Notes under the pieces: model-generated
Told to the model about the DNA's origin: nothing
The model's database searches: none
The model's input: the letters and a program-made list of their open reading frames with translations, nothing else
Shown here: positions 22,643 through 33,879 of the stretch, piece after piece
Numbering within the stretch: the first letter of the stretch is position 1
Layout of the letters: each line of letters opens with the position of its first letter
Assembly (NCBI RefSeq): GCF_029873635.1
Contig: NC_080424.1
Coordinates: forward strand, 1,839,001-1,903,000
Length of the DNA stretch: 64,000 nucleotides
Reading direction: 5' to 3'
Source: Malania oleifera
Lineage: Eukaryota; Streptophyta; Magnoliopsida; Santalales; Ximeniaceae
Translations under genes and position numbers: made by a program

Positions 22643-23512
22643 AAGGCTTGTTTGATGTCTTGCTATTTTTAGTTTTTTAATTTCTGTTTCTATTTTTGTA
22701 TAATAAAAAAAAATTATAAAACTTTCTTATTTCTCTTTTACTCTTTTCTCTTTGATGCAAGCCTCACTAATTTTTTAATAGTTTTAAATTTATTTTTCAA
22801 ATTACTTTTCCTTTGATCTCACACAAGTCCTACTAAATTTCTCTATGATTTTATTAATTTTTTTAAAAAATATTTTAAAAATATATTCTCTTTTAATAGA
22901 TAAAATTTAAAAATTCAAACATAGTGAATTTCACTAATTATTGTTTTAGAAGAATAAGTCAACTTTCCATCACTTTCATTTTCAATACTTTTATATTATA
23001 AAATTAACTTAAATTATTTATTTCTATTTTCTTTATTATTTGTTTATATTTACATAAATTAAATATATAAAATTAATTCTAATTATTTTATGTGTTTCAA
23101 CATAATGATTAGTTCCATACTAAAATAGTATATTGTTGCAATTTTATATTTTCATTATTCTTATCAAGGAAGTTATGTTATATATTTTTGACTTGACAAT
23201 TAATCTAACTAAAAATATACAAAAAAAAATTCTAGTAAAATATTTTTTTGTGCCATATGTATTTTAAAGGTATGTTTAACAAAATTATTTCTTCTATATA
23301 TACTTTTCCTATACATTAGTAAAATTGTATTTACGTTCAAGTTTCATGCTATAATTATATATTATTACAATTTTGTATTGTTAACTAAATATATAGATTG
23401 ATTTTTAAAAAAAAATTATTTCATATATATATATTTTTTCTCTATTATTCTTCCACACAAAATTTTGTATAGTTAACCTTAGTCTTACCATTTAGATTTA
23501 TTTTTTAACTTA

Positions 23513-23558
<46 letters not shown>

Positions 23559-25200
23559 TGATTAATATTTATAAAACAAAAACAAATTAAAAATTTAATC
23601 TAAAAATACTCATTTTCGTCTTTAAATCCAATAATATTATAAAAATATGATTATAGCAATATAATAACATAATAGTACACTTAAAAAAATACTACTATAA
23701 GAATAAAAATTATTATAATTACTTTATTTAATTGTTATACTTTCATTTTAATGAACATTACAATTGAAAGAATAATAAAAATATTTTATAATTGACTTTA
23801 TTATCATTTTAAAAAAAGATACGCATATCATTATTTTAATTATATTCAAATTTATATGATCATTTTACTTAAATTTTAAAGCGTATAAAATGAATGATTT
23901 AATTCAAAAAAAAATATTTGTAGATATTAAAATTTTTGACAATAAGTTGACAAAACAATTGAAAGTCATAAAATCTAATTTTTTTTTTTTCAAATAGCTA
24001 AAAATCAACAAGTAAGACATAAAACTGACAACATAAACAAACACTTTTTTTATTATCTATTTCTTCACCATGCAGAAAAAAGAAACAAAAAACAGAAAAT
24101 AAAAAATAACAACAATACCAAACAAGCCCTTAGGAAGCTAGTATTAACTAGCTCAAACTACTTGCCTTGTTTTATTTTTGAGTTTCAAATTTAAACTGAA
24201 ATTTAGCTTGTTTATGCTAATGAACAATTTCAAACAAACTACTATTAAATCAAACACTTGACTCATTTGTAACCCCAAACACTGCCAACAGCATCAAGCA
24301 TTGCTATCATCACCAACATAAGTACTACACTGTATTTTAATCATCATACTTTATTAAATATTCTGTAGTTAATTATTCTATTGAACATACATGTAAATTT
24401 TACTATATACATACACATACACATCATCATATATCAAGCATTATATACTATATAATACATTATTACATTAGAAAATATTTGTGACAATGCTAATTAAATT
24501 GAGTATAGCATATAACATAACGGAAGAAAATACTTACTAAAAGATGAATCTTTTTTTTTTTTTTAAAACCGATTAGAAATTTTTTTTTTTAAAAGAGCTT
24601 CTCAACAAGCAATCCCCAACATCAACGGTGCATGCTTATTGAGTAATTTTTGATAGAAAAAGAAAATGAGAGAAATTTGAAAGAAAAAGTACAAATCGGA
24701 GATTCTTTTTTTTTTTTTTCAAAAAAACAAAAATTTAGACCTGGAAGCAAAAGCCCTCTTAAGTCTTTTCACCTTGCAAGGCTTTTTTTTTTTTTTCATA
24801 ATTATTAAAACATATTATAAAACTAATAATAGCATTTTTTTTTTTTTAAAAAAAAGACAGCCCAATATACAAAGCTCCCACGTATGCAAGTCCTAAAAAG
24901 AGGCGGACCACAATGGATAATACTATAACATTCATTAATAATAATATATTGTTGATAATAAGATAATAAAAATGATGAATAATGTTCATTAGAAAATATT
25001 TGTGACAATGATAATTAAATTGAGAATATTATTAAGCTAAATTAACAATTGTATATTACTTTATTATGTATAATAATAATAATAATAATAAATCACTTTA
25101 TAATAGCTTCAAGTATCCAAACACTATTTATTTTATAAGCACTTATTTTTAGACAACAAAATAATATCTATGACTTCTAGCACTCAACAACGCCTATGAA
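22643..25200. other. AT-rich intergenic DNA without a gene
   Basis: Very AT-rich with many homopolymers and an (AT)n tract at about 23514-23554. A 40-base word (ATTAGAAAATATTTGTGACAATG and onward) at about 24468 recurs near 24987 with few changes. No coding region or complete element was seen. Confidence 0.6.
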
Positions 25201-26440
25201 ATTCTAACACTTTCCAATTCAGTACTTCTCCATAAAAGAGAGTGGAGTCAGAAGTGCACAAAAGGAAAACACATTCCTATATGCAATTAAAATCAAAGCA
25301 AAATCCCCACAAACCAAATGTTACGAGATCCCTAGAACTGATTATCCCATTGCTAAACGTCACCTCAGAGAGAGAGAATTCTGACCTCTGTTCAGCAAAG
25401 AGAGAGTTCCTCAATTTTGTTCCTATGTATAGCGTTGTCAAAATCAAATTAATCTCAAATATTTTCCATGTGTTTAGGCCCTGTTGCCATTCCAATGCTT
25501 ACGCAAATGGATGTGACAAGTATAATTAGTTTTCAGTCCAAACCCGGAATTTGAGAAATTGCAAGCGTACTTGGTCCAACTTGCTGCATCCAAAAAGAAT
25601 TTAGAGTAAAAAAAAAAGCATGCTTGTACCTTGATAAAATAACTTGCTCAAATTACAAACTCAGTTCCCTTCAAACAAGAAGGAATATCTGGCATAGAAT
25701 TTCATCGCAGAGACAAACAAGCAGCGCAAAAGCTTTACCGGATTCATTCATAGAGGCTAAATGGTCTGCTGACAATGCTGGAAGAAAGGAAGACAAAGCG
25801 TAGCTGAAGCCCATGCTGCTAACCTTTTTGACTAAAATCCAACTTCAAGGGAATGATGAATTTAAGAAACTTTCAGTTCCCTCCTAGCAACACCAAGCAT
25901 TTAATGCGCAGCTTCGCTTCATGAATCATCCGTGAGATTAATTGAACAGAACTAGAATTTTACCTGCTAAGGTCGAATGAAGGAATTTCAGGATCAGAAC
26001 AGGTTGAACAAAAGAACATAAAAATTTTGCTGCATCTGATACAGCAACATTTCAGAGCGAGTTAATGGTTTTATAATACAAAATAAAAATGATACATTTT
26101 GCTGATGTGCTATTATGTTCCGCAACTAAAGAAGTCCGAAAGTCACTGATTTGTGCTTTAGTCCAATTTCCATTATGTGGGATACATTTCTACTAAACGA
26201 GCATTTCATTTATATTTTGTAGAGTTGACCTAAAGCCCTACATATAGGGCCATGCTAGATCCTTTAGGTACCGACTTGTTTGTCATACTTTACCCTAGAT
26301 AGTGTTTGGTGGTGAGGATGGACCCCCTCTCAACAACAATACTCTTTTTAAAGAGTAACAACCAAGAGGTTGGGTTGTATCCTGGGGGTGCACTGCAGTC
26401 AACTAAAATTGTTCCACCGATTGGGCAAAAAGTCCTAAAA
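25201..26440. other. Unassigned intergenic stretch
   Basis: Less AT-rich than its left neighbour, but the longest frames (25242-25529 + and 25277-25495 -) overlap antisense and show no recognisable family. It could hold untranslated or degraded gene sequence; nothing supports a call. Confidence 0.4.
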
Positions 26441-26445
26441 TGAAT

Positions 26446-26960
26446 TGTTAGATTACCACTTCACCTAAAAGTCTAAGCTTTTGAATCAGATTCGTACTCA
26501 CCATGTATATCAAGCCCAGATCTAACAAGTGGTATTTAGAGCAGATGATTTGAATTGGACTTGAGTATTCATGCACGTGTTCCAACGGATGCTAATCCCA
26601 TAGATGAACGGACTCGCATGGTTTTGTGGTCTCTCTCATGGTTGAGTAGTGAATCCGAGTTGGTTGTGTGAAAAGTAATGATTTTCATTTAAGGGGGAGT
26701 AATTAGAACTCACAAGTGAGGGGAATAGTCTTGAGAATTCCACTTGTGAGTTTGTTGTCCCACATTGTAAAAATATAGTGGAGGATGGGTGCTTATATAC
26801 ATGGCTGATACCACTTGTTAGAAGCAAAAAGTCTTTACATGGGCTTGATATACATAGGTGAACAGAAATTTGATCCAAAGCTTAAGCTATTAGGTTGTGA
26901 GCCAACAATATATATCAAGCTTTAACACTCCCCCATGTGTAGCCTGACAACACGTGGAGA
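26446..26960 (+). mobile_element. Copia-like LTR remnants with primer-binding and polypurine sites
   Basis: TGTTAGAT...ATCTAACA (26446-26527) has TG...CA ends and is followed by AGTGGTATTTAGAGC, a mutated primer-binding site. Near 26692 AAGGGGGAGTAATTAGAACTC looks like a polypurine tract plus LTR start, and TTGTCCCACATTGTAAAAATA follows, a phrase common in plant copia LTRs. The two LTR parts do not match well, so the structure is rearranged or composite. Confidence 0.45.
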
Positions 26961-27599
26961 GATAAACACACAAGAAATAACACCCATGATAGGGAGCATA
27001 ATAACTGCATGCATCCATGCATTTTGAATCATCTAGTTAAAGCTTTTCTTCATAGCTTTAAGTTAGATTCTACTTCAACTCTATCTTAATCTATTAAGAC
27101 AATATTGTTTGCAAACAACACACACCATGGAACCTCTACTTAGACATGTACGAAATTCATCCACCAAAACAAACCCTTGACATTTTGATTGACTGAAAAT
27201 TCAATAGTTTCTCTCCTTGGTCTTAACTAGCTATGACACTGTGCACATCTCTAATAAATTCTATATACACCTACAACTAACTCCTCTCTTTTCTAAAACC
27301 ACCATAAAGCTTCCTTGGTACCCTATCACCTTTATAGATCAATCATGCAAATCCATTTCTTCAAAAGTTTTGCCCTAAACATGCCCTTCAACTTCCAGAC
27401 AGGTTGCCTAAGTTCAACAAAATATATATATAAAAGAAGATCAAATAAGAGAGGAAAAAGAGATTACAACGCAAAAGAGGACAAAAATTGTCAAGAAAAA
27501 AGAAAACAAGAAAGCAAAAAAAGCTAAACATTTAAAATAAGAAACTCCCTCTTTAAACCCTTGCCAATGTAGTTCGTTAAGCACTTCAAACTTACTAAC
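26961..27599. other. Unassigned stretch, possibly LINE-derived
   Basis: No gene is visible. The run GAAGATCAAATAAGAGAGGAAAAAGAG and A-rich sequence near 27420-27530 resembles the 3' tail of plant L1 copies read on the minus strand, but this is weak. Confidence 0.3.
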
Positions 27600-28139
27600 T
27601 CATGCTGTCCCTTCAACTTACTTTCACAAAAACCCAAGCAATCTTCATTACCTTCAGGATCAGATTGCCACAGAACTATCTCATCCAACTATTGTTGAGC
27701 CTCAAAATCCTTCCCATTAATCTCATCTACAGGAGTGGGCAAAATCCTATCCTTCTGCTCCTTGTCCATTCCATTGTCCTTGTCTTTACACTTTTGCCCC
27801 TCGCACAACCTGAAATATTGAGATACCCTCTTAAACCTTCCACTGGAGATGGTGGCAACTGTAACATATCCCTAAGAAAATCAGATGACAAGAGACAGCC
27901 ACATTCTTTCCAAATTTCATCCAAAAGCAAACCGCCATCGTCAAACTCACTAACATCATCACATTCATGATCTAACACATCATTCTTTTCCTTCCTTACC
28001 TTGCTTCTCCTCACATCTGTCCGACACAGGACAGCATGGAACTACAGCCAACACAACTTGGGGGGAGAGAGAGAGGAGAGGAAGAAGAACAGTGGGAAGG
28101 AAAATGGGGCTGAAAATGGAAAATGGCGATTGTGGTTGA
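27600..28139 (-). mobile_element. Degraded repeat, copy 1 (LINE ORF1-like, minus strand)
   Basis: The minus-strand frame 27727-28014 includes RRSKVRKEKND and PPSPVEGLRG. The same sequence, diverged, occurs at about 59990-60260, so this is a dispersed repeat. The composition (charged start, LPPSPVEG, then a W-containing tail) resembles the poorly conserved end of L1 ORF1, but the family could not be proved. Its right part (about 28027-28095) partly duplicates 28159-28245. Confidence 0.4.
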
Positions 28140-28534
28140 GCTCTGATACCAAATGATGCAGGACAGCATTCTGCAATTACATCCAACACATAATGTGGGA
28201 GAGATATAGGAGAGGAGAAGTGATCAAGAAGAAGAAACAAGGAAGAGAGGAAGGAGATAAGAGGGGGACATCACGCATTCACTCTTAAATTCAAATTCAA
28301 CAATAACCACCTCATACATGGCTTTTGGACATTATTTATAAGAGAGACTCAAACACATGAAACAACACATATTCCCTTAAAACTACATGAAATTACAAAT
28401 ACACCCATAAAATACACAAATATTAAAAACAAGCCCCCAAATACAAAATCCCATACTACTAAATTGAACACACATAATAAACTAATTAATTAAATACAAC
28501 CACCCTTGTCATTCTTTTCCATTAATCTCCAACA
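28140..28534 (-). mobile_element. LTR with primer-binding site (minus strand)
   Basis: On the minus strand the sequence begins TGTTGGAGATTAATGG at 28534, ends TGCATCA at 28154, and after two bases shows a perfect TGGTATCAGAGC primer-binding site (28140-28151). This gives a 381-base LTR with TG...CA ends. No second LTR or gag/pol was recognised to its left. Lineage unknown, probably copia. Confidence 0.6.
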
Positions 28535-29868
28535 AGGGCCAGCCCGTGTTCTGGCTTTTTGTCCTACATTCACTGCATCTTCCTTCTGAATATTTCAGAG
28601 ATTCCACAACACAGAGTAAAAATCTTTTGATCTTCCCTAAAAGACTCACCCAGTCACTCAGCCAGTGATGCAAAAAGGAAAAAGCTATCAGTTCCTCCCA
28701 AAGGCTCCAGAATTCGACAGTAATAGGGCTACACGAGCTCTTCCTGAAATTTGTATCGGATGATTACTTTGATTATGTGGTTTGAAATTTGGGCCGGAAA
28801 ATGAGGCCCATTTAATTCTTAACCTTCTCTAGGCCCCAATAGGATCACTTCACCTCAAAATTAACTCTCTTTAACCACTGACCGTTGGGCCTCTTGACCG
28901 CCCTACTAAATTTGGGCCGGTTCCATGCCTGACAGAGGAGAAACCAACTTACTCAACAATTGCCCCAAGTAAAACACATAGTGACTAGCAAGTGCCCCAG
29001 GCCCAGATGAGTTCAACATCAATCCCTGGATAGCCACTTGTGAAACACTAGCTGTCCCTGCCATAAGATTCTTGCCCTCTGCTACTTGTCGTTCCAACTG
29101 CCTCACACCATCCCTCCTTATCTCTTGCTGCAAAATCTCACCACACTTTCCATAGAGATGATAATTCTCCTGCAGCAAAACTTCCTTCCAAAACCAAGGT
29201 TCTCCCCATAGTGTAGGTAATTCTTCCATATATATATTGGCTAATCATTAGCTATCCATATGTGAACCATAAACTGTCCCAATTCCTTGTCTTGCTTCTG
29301 GATTGGAAATTTGGTTTAGTCCAACCACACATACTAGGCACACCTCTGCCCCGACAAAGAAAGAAAAATGGGTAAAAAGAAGAAAAAGGGGGCAGGATGT
29401 GGAGTGTGGCATGGGGCTCTTAAGTGAAATTCACATAAATGTCATAACTCCAAGTTGCTAGTAGAACATTGTTCATTAGTCATATACTAACCTGCCTAGA
29501 CTGAGCCAGGTTCTTTTCAAGCCTGAATGGCCCCAAAAACAGTCAACTGCATGCACTCCCATCTCAAGGAAATGGCCTCTATGATGGATGATGACTAGGA
29601 TCCCAATAAAGAAAAGAACAGGAAGGGTTAGAGGAGAATGTAAAACTGAATTCTTATCAAAATCCTCTTTCAATTATCTATATAGAAAATGTGGACAACT
29701 CACAACTAGCTGTACATTCTGACATATCTCAGGGCATCATACACCGATGGTGGTGATAGCGGCTCAAAAATTACCTTTTATAGGTAGAAGTCGGATGATC
29801 CCCAAATAGTTTTCAGCAAGTATAATCATAATAGAGTGCTTCACCATCCTGAATACTTTTTTTTTTTT
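28535..29868. other. Unassigned repeat-like region with one open frame (28906-29229, -)
   Basis: The minus-strand frame of 107 residues (MEELPTLWGEPWFWKEVLL...) has no domain I recognise. It is glutamine-, leucine- and glycine-rich, like other degraded retroelement ORFs here. The surrounding GGGCC-rich phrases resemble those near 61740-61830. I do not call a gene. Confidence 0.35.
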
Positions 29869-29882
29869 TTGTGCAATTGAGA
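29869..29882. repeat. 5' target-site duplication of the RTE LINE
   Basis: TTGTGCAATTGAGA is repeated exactly at 32977-32990, bracketing the RTE element. A poly-T run precedes this copy. Confidence 0.85.
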
Positions 29883-32800
29883 CCTTACCGAATATTTGCT
29901 AGGGCGTCCCCTACGAGCGACGCGTTGCACTTGAACCATTTGGTGTAGCGAAAAGTGGGCGAGGGTGGGGTAGGTCGTCGCCCCGACGCGATGAGCCGTG
30001 TCGGCGCTCGGGTACGGTGTCAAATATGCGAGGGTTCCTGCATCATTCTGGACGTAGGCAGGTAAAGACATTAGTTCGGGAAACTAGGATTAGATTAGCA
30101 ACTTGGAATATAGGGACACTTACGGGTAAAAGCATGGAAATTGTGGATATAATGATTAGAAGAAGAATTAATATAATTTGCCTTCAAGAGACTAAGTGGG
30201 TGGGGGAGAAAGCTAAAAAAATCGATAAATCAGGATTTAAACTTTAGTACACTAGAAAAGAAAAACATAATAATGGAGTAGACATTATTATAGACAAAAA
30301 CTTAAAAGATAGCGTTGTGGATGTAACTAGAGTAAGGGATAGAATTATAAAAATCAAGATGGTATTAGGACAAAAGATAATAAATATCATTAGTGCTTAT
30401 GCTCCTCAAGTTGGCTTAGCAGAAAATCTTAAGAGACAATTTTGGGAAGATATGAATAGTATTATACGAGGCATACTAGGAATTGAGAAAATATTTAGGA
30501 GGAGACCTGAATGGACACGTTGGAAGAGATAATATAAATTATGAGAGGATACATAGAGCATATGGATATGGAGACAAAAATGAGTTTGGGGAGATAATCT
30601 TAGACTTTGCTATGTCATATGATTTTAGTATAATGAATACTTGTTTTAAGAAGAGAGAAGAACACTTAATAACCTTTAAAAGTGGACAAAATAGCAGCCA
30701 AATAGATTTTTTTTTTTTTTTTTTAACTAGGAGAGTAGATTGTTTATCATGCAAGAATTGTAAAGTTATTCCAGGTGAAAGCCTAACCACACAACATAGT
30801 CTTAGTGTTAGATATATGTATTAAAAATGGAAGAAAAATGATAAAATAAATCAGTGTAAGAGAACTAGATGGTGGAACCTAAAAGGAGAAAATATAATAA
30901 AATTCAAAGATGAAATGATCAAAGATAAGATTAGATCATAGAGGATGGGATAGATACAAATACTCTTTAGAATATATTAGCTAGCTCTATTAAAAAGATA
31001 GCAAAAGAGATTTTAGGTGAATCAAGGAGAAGATTCTCAAATAGCAAAGAGAGTTGGTGGTGGGATAAAGATGTACAAAAAATCATAAAGACAAAAAAAA
31101 GTTGGTATAAAAAGTGGCAAAAGTGTAGAAATAGAGATAACTTTGAAAAATATAAGGAGACAAGAAAAGATGCAAAAAAGGTCGTTGGTGAAGCTAAATA
31201 TAGATCATTTAATAGTTTGTATGATAGATTAGGTACAAAAGATGGGGAAAGAAATATATTTAAACTTGCTAAAACTAGAGAAAGGAAGAGCAAGGACTTA
31301 GGAAATATAAGTTGTTTGATATTGTCTTGGTTAAAGACGAAGACATTAAAGAAAGATGGCGAAGTTACTTCAGTAAGTTGTTTAACGAAAACCAAATAGA
31401 AGGCTTAAACTTAGAATTGTCAAATAAGGAAAAGACTAAAAATATAAGATTTATTTGCAAAATTAGAGTTAACGAAGAAAAGTTTGCACTAAAAAAGATA
31501 AAAAATGGGAAAGCTATGGGATCAGATAACATCCCAATTGAAGTTTGGAAATGCTTGGATGATAACGGAATTATATGGTTAACTAATTTATTTAATACAA
31601 TTGTAAAAACTAAGAAAATGACAGATGAATAGAGAAAAAACACTTTAATACCTATATACAAAAATAAAGGAGATATTAAAAATTGTAATAATTATCGTGG
31701 AATTAGACTTATGAGTCATACGATGAAACTATGGGAAATGGTAGTTGAACAAAGATTAAGGTTAGAAACGAAGATCTCAGAAAATCAATTTGGTTTTATA
31801 CCTGATAGATCTACCACAGAAGTTATTTATCTTTTAAGAAGATTAATAGAAAAGTTTAGGGAAAAGAAGAGGGACTTGCATATGATATTTATTGGCCTTG
31901 AAAAAGCATATGATAGGATACCTAGTGAAATTCTAGGGTGGATTTTAGGAAAAAAAAAAAAAAAAAGGTCTTTGTTGTAGGTATACCGATGTCATTAAGG
32001 ATATGTACAATGGAGTAATGACAAGTGTAAGGACTATAGATAGAGAAACTAAAGAATTTCCAATTACCATAGGTGTACATCAAGGATCTCCTTTGAGTCC
32101 TTATCTTTTTGCTTTAGTGATGGAACAATTGATTAAGAGTATTCCAAAGGAGGTTTCATGGTGTATGTTGTTTGCAGATGATATTGTATTAATTGGCGAA
32201 ACTAGGGACGAAGTAGAGGCTGAGTTAGAATTATGAAGAGAAACTTTGGAATCTAGAGGCTTTAAGATAAGTAGAAATAAAACAGAATATATGAAATGTA
32301 ATTTTAGTAATGATAGGAGAAATATTGGAGACAAAGTTAAACTTGATGATGAAGAAATAAATAACACTTGTAGATTTTGATATCTTGGATCTATTATGCA
32401 AGCTGAAGGAGAAATTGAAAATGATGTAATGCATAGAGTTAAAGCAAGTTGGGTAAAATGGAGAAGTGCTTCAAGTGTGCTATGTGATCGTAGAATACCT
32501 TTAAAATTGAAAGGGAAGTTTTATAGGACAACTATAAGACCAACTATGCTATATGGATTGGAATGTTGGGCGACGAAGAAACATAATATCCAAAAAGTAA
32601 AAGTTGCCGAGATAATAATACTTAAATGGATGGGTGGTATAACATTGAAAGATAAATTAAGGAATGAACATATTCGTGGTAAGTTAGATGTAGCTCCTAT
32701 AGAAGATAAGATAAGGGAGGGACGACTCAGATGGTATGGACACTTGCAACATAGGCCTTATAGTGCACCTATGAGGAAGAGAGACTTAGTTACTGTGGGG

Positions 32801-32976
32801 GGCCGTAGAAGGGATAGAGGTAGACCTAAAATAACTTGGGAGGAGATAGAGAGTAAGAATTTAATATCCTTAAATCTATTAAAAGAAATGGTCCATGATC
32901 GCAAAAATTGGCGAAAAAGGATTCATATAACTGACCCGACTTAGTGGGACTAAGGCTTGGTTTTGTTGTTGTTGTC
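29883..32976 (+). mobile_element. Near-complete but inactivated RTE-clade LINE
   Basis: A single ORF, now split by stops and frameshifts, can be followed from about 30017 to 32944. Its endonuclease start is RIRLATWNIGTLTGKSMEI and IICLQETKW. RT blocks follow: ISENQFGFIPDRSTTEVIY and the LEKAYDRIP block near 31780-31930, GVHQGSPLSPYLFALVMEQL near 32070, and WCMLFADDIVLIGE with an intact FADD near 32160. The C-terminal part has YGLECWATKK, IREGRLRWYGHLQHR and RGRPKITWEE. The 3' end (ACTTAGTGGGACTAAGGCTTGG then TTG repeats) is typical of plant RTE. A 14-base target duplication frames it. Breaks include the poly-T/A runs near 30708-30724 and 31950-31966. Confidence 0.92.
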
Positions 32977-32990
32977 TTGTGCAATTGAGA
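32977..32990. repeat. 3' target-site duplication of the RTE LINE
   Basis: TTGTGCAATTGAGA, identical to 29869-29882, directly follows the element's TTG-repeat tail. Confidence 0.85.
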
Positions 32991-33748
32991 GTGAGCTATG
33001 TAATGTCACCAAGACAAGTGATTAATTAAAGCTTCAAGAATGTTATTTATAAGACTAAAAGAGGGCATGCAAAGTTCCAATGGCCAAATTGAGACACTCA
33101 ACCCAAGAAAATTTCTCCTTTTCTAATATATTTTTCTGTAGTAAGCAAAACAAGTATGATATGAAGAGTATGATCTAAGGGAAACAATATGCAAACAGAT
33201 CAAATAAATTCTAGAAAAGGAAACACAATGTTCTACATATTAGAAGCTATATTCTCAAATTCTCTCCCTACATCATCTCTAAACCTTATAACATTTTGGC
33301 CTAGGTAATCTTTGCACCATGGAAATATTCAATCCTCGGGCAGACAATGAATCCTGGCACTGATCAGTGTGCTGTTGTTAACATACTGCATATGTACCAC
33401 ACATGCAAGCATGAATAAAACAATCATCAGTTTACAATGTAGAATGTCATACATGTAATACTCAAGATGTCATTTTTTAAAATTCACAGAAGAGAGACAT
33501 CCACACATGACATAGGCCAAACAACAGAAAAAGCAAGATCAAGATTGTTATCTGATTTTTGAGACATGGGGTGGGGAAGCTATGCCTTAAAAGGCAGTTT
33601 CATGAATTAATTCAGGGTGAAATGTTGAACTGAAAACCACCACCACCACCACCACCAAGCCTCAAGCCCCAATAGGAGGCGTCAGCTATATGACTCCTTA
33701 TATATGTATGTGCAAGTCAAAAAAAAGTAAAAGCAGAAACTAACCATT
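32991..33748. other. Downstream flank of the eIF2D gene, includes its 3' UTR
   Basis: No coding sequence. It contains a CCA repeat (about 33638-33656). The 3' UTR of the minus-strand gene must lie at the right end; no unambiguous polyadenylation signal was picked. Confidence 0.4.
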
Positions 33749-33879
33749 TCAAAGTTCTCGTTTCTTGGTCTTGTCAAGAACTTCAATGTATCTCTTCGGA
33801 ATTCCATACTGTTCAACTAAATGTCTTGCCAAATCATCAATCACACCACCTTGAACCAGAACTTCATGTCCTTTCTTGC
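33749..33879 (-). CDS. eIF2D: eIF2D exon 8 (SUI1 end and stop)
   Basis: Acceptor CTTCCAG; encodes GKKGHEVLVQGGVIDDLARH and the tail YGIPKRYIEVLDKTKKREL, then TGA. Confidence 0.93.

Noticed and set aside
26446-26960. Cassandra-type element (LTR carrying 5S rRNA)
   Set aside because: No 5S-like internal promoter boxes could be seen in the LTR remnants.
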